DNA from: Pectobacterium betavasculorum
Lineage (GTDB): Bacteria > Pseudomonadota > Gammaproteobacteria > Enterobacterales > Enterobacteriaceae
DNA length: 64,000 nt
Direction: 5' to 3'
Assembly (NCBI RefSeq): GCF_000749845.1
Contig: NZ_JQHM01000002.1
Coordinates: 496,001 to 560,000, forward strand
The notes beneath the pieces were generated by a model. It worked only from the letters and a program-made list of their open reading frames with translations. It was not told the DNA's origin and made no database searches. The translations under genes were made by a program, and so were the position numbers. Numbering within the stretch: the stretch's first letter is position 1; every line of letters begins with the position of its first letter. This document shows, piece after piece, positions 60,955 to 64,000 of the stretch.

Positions 60955-62169
60955 TTACGGCAACTCACGCCCAGGTAACGACTCGTCAATCTCGCTGGAT
61001 TTACCGACATATTTCATTGCCAGCCAGCAGGCGACCAGTGCACAAAGCAATCCACATGCCCAGGTGAGTCCCCCTCCCCATGTTTGATATACGACACCAA
61101 ACACCAAGGGCCCGACAGTACTGGCCACCAGCACCGTAGTGGAGACCATTCCAAGCACTGCACCAACGTCAAAGAAAGCCATCTTGCTGATAGTGGAAGG
61201 CACCACAATGTTTACCACTGCGGAACTGAGTCCCAAACCGACGCAGCAGAGAAACAGAGCCAACCCGCTCGGGGCGACAATCAGCATCACAAAGCCCGGC
61301 ACCACGACCAGACAAGCGAGAAACAGTGAAAGATTACTGGTCAGCCAACGTGCTCGGTTGGTGGCTATGGCCACCTGGATGAAAAAGAGTGACAGACCAA
61401 AGACGGCGACCAACATGGAAAGTTCGGTGGTGGTCCAGCCCACTGCGTGTACGGCCCACAGAGGTGCGATGGTCATCAGCAGCGAAAAACAGACCGCAAT
61501 AAGCGCTTTAATCAGCGCAAAATCGCGAATATTGGCATTGGCAAAAAAGAGTTTCAGCACATTGCGGTAGGGGTTTTTGGGACGAGCGGCCGTCAGATTG
61601 GTTGTCAGTTGACCGCGCAGCGTCCAGGCGATCACCAGCGGTACAAGACTCGACATGCAGGCAGAAAGCACGAGCAGTTCATGCAGCCCCTGCATAATGT
61701 GGAAGTGCCCTAGAAGCCCGGCGAGGCCAGGGCCCAGGATCAAACCTGCGGTCGATCCTAATCGTAATCGAGCGATCCCAGCGCTACGCTCTTTGTTATT
61801 GGTCAGTTGCGAAATAATGGATTCGAGAATCACCAGATTGGTGCTCATAAAACCAATCACCGCACGTAAAACAAACAACATCAATAACGATGAGGTAAAT
61901 GCCAGTCCCCAGTAGCATAGCGCAATGGCGATCAGCGAGATCAGCAGCAATACCCCGCGTGGCATATGATCCGAAATTCGCCCAAGGATCGGCGACCCCA
62001 GCGCACCACAGATAAATTGAATCGAAACCAGCGCAGAAATGATCACTGCATTCGCGCCCATCTCAATCGCCAACAGAGGGATCACTGGCAGTAATATTCC
62101 AACCGCCACTGAATCCAGCATACAGGAAGTCATAATACCAATATAAATCGCTTTGTTACTTGCTTTCAT
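60955..62169 (-). CDS. MFS exporter of the NRPS cluster
   Basis: A 404-aa major-facilitator transporter with 12 predicted helices. It has the loop 2-3 motif GRISDHMPRG, and motif-C-like glycine-rich segment LGSTAGLILGPGLAGLLG in helix 5, typical of drug:proton antiporters. Probably exports the NRPS product or gives self-protection. Its start overlaps the metallophosphoesterase stop by 4 bp (62166-62169); 38 bp to the NRPS start. Confidence 0.9.
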   Translation of the reverse strand: MKASNKAIYIGIMTSCMLDSVAVGILLPVIPLLAIEMGANAVIISALVSIQFICGALGSPILGRISDHMPRGVLLLISLIAIALCYWGLAFTSSLLMLFVLRAVIGFMSTNLVILESIISQLTNNKERSAGIARLRLGSTAGLILGPGLAGLLGHFHIMQGLHELLVLSACMSSLVPLVIAWTLRGQLTTNLTAARPKNPYRNVLKLFFANANIRDFALIKALIAVCFSLLMTIAPLWAVHAVGWTTTELSMLVAVFGLSLFFIQVAIATNRARWLTSNLSLFLACLVVVPGFVMLIVAPSGLALFLCCVGLGLSSAVVNIVVPSTISKMAFFDVGAVLGMVSTTVLVASTVGPLVFGVVYQTWGGGLTWACGLLCALVACWLAMKYVGKSSEIDESLPGRELP

Positions 62170-63050
62170 CGTATGTTCACCTGTCCTGACTCTTCCATAT
62201 GCTGATGACAGGTTGAGCGACTGAAAACATCCAGTGGGGCTCCCTGACTCAGATCAATACGCTGTGTGTTGCGCTCAGCAACATAGCCGAGGCAACAAGA
62301 TAAATAGGTCACGCCAGCCAGTGACCGGACGCGATTGCGGTGCTGATGACCATAAATATGCCGCGTGGCGCGCGCGCGACGCAGTTGCTGATCAAGCAGC
62401 GTCGTACCCGCCACACGGCTGAAGTTAAATCCGCTTCCGCTGGTCACGCGGGTTACTGCCTCATCAGTCAGTGACGAGAGCATCAATTCACTACGAGGGA
62501 GAAAGTGGCTAAACGTGATCACTTCTCCGGCGGGACAAGCGGCAAGGTAGGGCTCATTGAGCTGTAAAAAATAACGTGCTGGACTGATGCCAAGGGAGTC
62601 AGGCCAACGGATCAAGTAGTTATCACACCAGTGGCTGACATGCTGCTCCTGCGTACAGGGGACATACAAACTTTCTACGCCCTCTTCTGGACGCATATAC
62701 CAGGAAAACAGCGGCAGTATCGTCACTGTTTTCCCAAGAAAATTCAGCGTCTGTGGCTGGGTGCGTACGCCCAATTTCTGACACAGCGCCAGCAAATAAT
62801 GAAACTTTGCCAGTGAATCCCCAGCTTCCTGACGCATCAACCACAAGTCATGATTACCCGGCACAAAAAACACCTGCGCAAAACGCTGTCGTAACATGCT
62901 GAGTGCATCGGCAAAGCGTGTAGCATCATGGGAAACGTCACCGGCCAGTAGCAGCACATCCTCACGATAGTCGTCACGCGAGAGCTGCATCAGCCAGGCT
63001 AGATTTTCCGCCTGATCGACATGAATATCGGAGAGCGCCAGGATCCGCAT
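62166..63050 (-). CDS. Calcineurin-like metallophosphoesterase
   Basis: A 294-aa two-metal phosphoesterase with all five signature blocks: SDIHVD (residues 7-12), LAGDVSHD, PGNHDLW, the histidine in TFSHFLPR, and YGHQHRNR near the C terminus. There is no signal peptide, so it acts in the cytosol. Within an NRPS operon it may dephosphorylate or hydrolyse an intermediate, or undo a protective phosphorylation; substrate unknown. It lies 7 bp after the monooxygenase gene and overlaps the exporter gene. Confidence 0.88.
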   Translation of the reverse strand: MRILALSDIHVDQAENLAWLMQLSRDDYREDVLLLAGDVSHDATRFADALSMLRQRFAQVFFVPGNHDLWLMRQEAGDSLAKFHYLLALCQKLGVRTQPQTLNFLGKTVTILPLFSWYMRPEEGVESLYVPCTQEQHVSHWCDNYLIRWPDSLGISPARYFLQLNEPYLAACPAGEVITFSHFLPRSELMLSSLTDEAVTRVTSGSGFNFSRVAGTTLLDQQLRRARATRHIYGHQHRNRVRSLAGVTYLSCCLGYVAERNTQRIDLSQGAPLDVFSRSTCHQHMEESGQVNIR

Positions 63051-63057
63051 CGCACGC

Positions 63058-64000
63058 TTACCCGTTCACGGTCTTATGAGCACACTGTGCTTTTAGCGCC
63101 GCCAGCGGCTGCAATCCTGCAAGCACGGTTTCCATGCTAAGGCCAAAATCCACCAGACAAGCGATTTCATTTGCCCCTGCCTCCTGCAACTTATGCACCA
63201 TGCGCGCGCACTTCTCGGGCGACCCCATTAGCGAAGTCTGATTGAAGTGTTTTTCAAAAGCATAGGTCAGTAAGGCCTCACGATCGTTATCAATGGCGCT
63301 ACGCACCGTTTGCTGACGATCTTTGTAAGGATTGAGGGTATCGTTCTGATTGATATAACCATTAAGGAAGTCACGTAGCGGTTCACGTACCTGATTTTTC
63401 ACCACGTCATCTTGCTCACCAACAAATGTGTGAACCATCACCGACACAATACCGCTTTCGGGATCGTAACCGTGCTTCGCCCGTGCATCGCGATAAGCGG
63501 TGATATTCGTTTTCAACTCAGCCAGCGTATGGTTAGTCAGGGAACAGAGCACATGCATCCCCAGTTCACCCGCTTTTAGCCAGGTATCGGGATTACCAGA
63601 CGAGGTGAGAAACATCGGCAATTCTTTCTGAATGGGACGCGGCAGAATGTTTACCTCTACCGTGTTGCCCGCAATATCCTGACGCTGTACCGACTCGCCA
63701 CGCCACAGTTGGCGGATTAGAGCAATATTTTCCAACATGGTCGCGCGACGATTTTCATACGCTTCGGGATTGATTAAGAAATCCGCCGGATGCCAGCCTG
63801 TTGCACAAGAAATCGCGGCGCGCCCCTGTGATAAGTTGTCCACCAACGACCACTCTTCGGCTACACGCAGCGGGTTATGTAACGGCAATACCACACTGCC
63901 AGCACGCAGTTGAATGTTTTTGGTGATCATCGCCAGCGCAGCATTCAGCACTGAAGGATTGGGAAACAACCCGCCCACTGGCTGAAAGTGACGCTCAGGG
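63058..64000 (-). CDS. MupA/Atu3671-type FMN-dependent luciferase-like monooxygenase, partial
   Basis: The frame is open through the window end (…TPERHFQPVGGLFPN-like upstream reading, seen as PERHFQPVGGLFPN), so the 5' end is missing; about 50 residues or more lie outside. Visible family features: LFPNPSVLNAALAMITKNIQ, LRAGSVVLPLHNPLRVAEEW, the active-site region SVVLPLHNP and ATGWHPADFLINPEAYENR. The MupA/Atu3671 subgroup is associated with PKS/NRPS pathways, where members hydroxylate carrier-bound intermediates. Upstream sequence could show it fused to further domains. Confidence 0.88.
   Translation of the reverse strand, partial: PERHFQPVGGLFPNPSVLNAALAMITKNIQLRAGSVVLPLHNPLRVAEEWSLVDNLSQGRAAISCATGWHPADFLINPEAYENRRATMLENIALIRQLWRGESVQRQDIAGNTVEVNILPRPIQKELPMFLTSSGNPDTWLKAGELGMHVLCSLTNHTLAELKTNITAYRDARAKHGYDPESGIVSVMVHTFVGEQDDVVKNQVREPLRDFLNGYINQNDTLNPYKDRQQTVRSAIDNDREALLTYAFEKHFNQTSLMGSPEKCARMVHKLQEAGANEIACLVDFGLSMETVLAGLQPLAALKAQCAHKTVNG

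Overview
The window looks like chromosome of an enterobacterium, most likely a soft-rot Pectobacterium or a close relative. This rests on enterobacterial gene order (sstT-ygjV, yqjA-mzrA-yqjCDEK-yqjF-yqjG-yhaJ-yhaK, zur-lexA-dgkA-plsB-ubiA-ubiC, groSL-fxsA-aspA-dcuA-cutA-dsbD-yjdC-tRNA-Phe), on a uxaC-uxaB-uxaA order suited to pectin degraders, and on the kind of islands found here. The species cannot be fixed from the sequence alone.

Positions 1-30362 are conserved core genome. They hold the 3' end of sstT; ygjV; the galacturonate genes uxaCBA, exuR and a broken exuT; the envelope and stress genes yqjA to yqjG; regulators yhaJ, zur and lexA, the last with two clear SOS boxes; lipid and quinone genes dgkA, plsB, ubiA and ubiC; the groSL chaperonin operon with a textbook heat-shock promoter; the aspartate/fumarate pair aspA-dcuA; and cutA-dsbD-yjdC. 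The core ends at an intact tRNA-Phe (GAA).

Positions about 30343-50645 are a stack of integrative islands at the 3' end of that tRNA. Three complete P4-type tyrosine integrases (30526, 38047, 47482) and a truncated fourth (50437) all point the same way. Each module starts with a copy or remnant of the tRNA-Phe 3' end, and its ends carry matched G-rich arm repeats. Island 1 carries a Ner-like repressor, two tandem XRE regulators with duplicated upstream DNA, an AT-rich SF2 helicase overlapping a 144-aa partner gene, and a Fic protein. Island 2 carries a ribbon-helix-helix protein with palindromic operators, MobC, CcdAB, an unassigned 377-aa/98-aa pair, a 13-copy octamer repeat, two unassigned small genes and a TacA/TacT-type acetyltransferase toxin-antitoxin. 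Island 3 is minimal: integrase, a YlcI/YnfO-like gene and a second TacA/TacT copy.

Positions 50646-64000 hold a tightly packed minus-strand biosynthetic operon that continues past the window end: MupA/Atu3671-type luciferase-like monooxygenase (partial), metallophosphoesterase, MFS exporter, a three-module NRPS (C-A-T x3, no release domain) and a free type II thioesterase. It abuts the truncated fourth integrase within about 2 bp of the thioesterase stop codon, so it is probably the cargo of a fourth, eroded island. The best candidates for undescribed biology are this NRPS cluster, the helicase/144-aa pair, and the 377-aa/98-aa cassette beside the octamer repeat.
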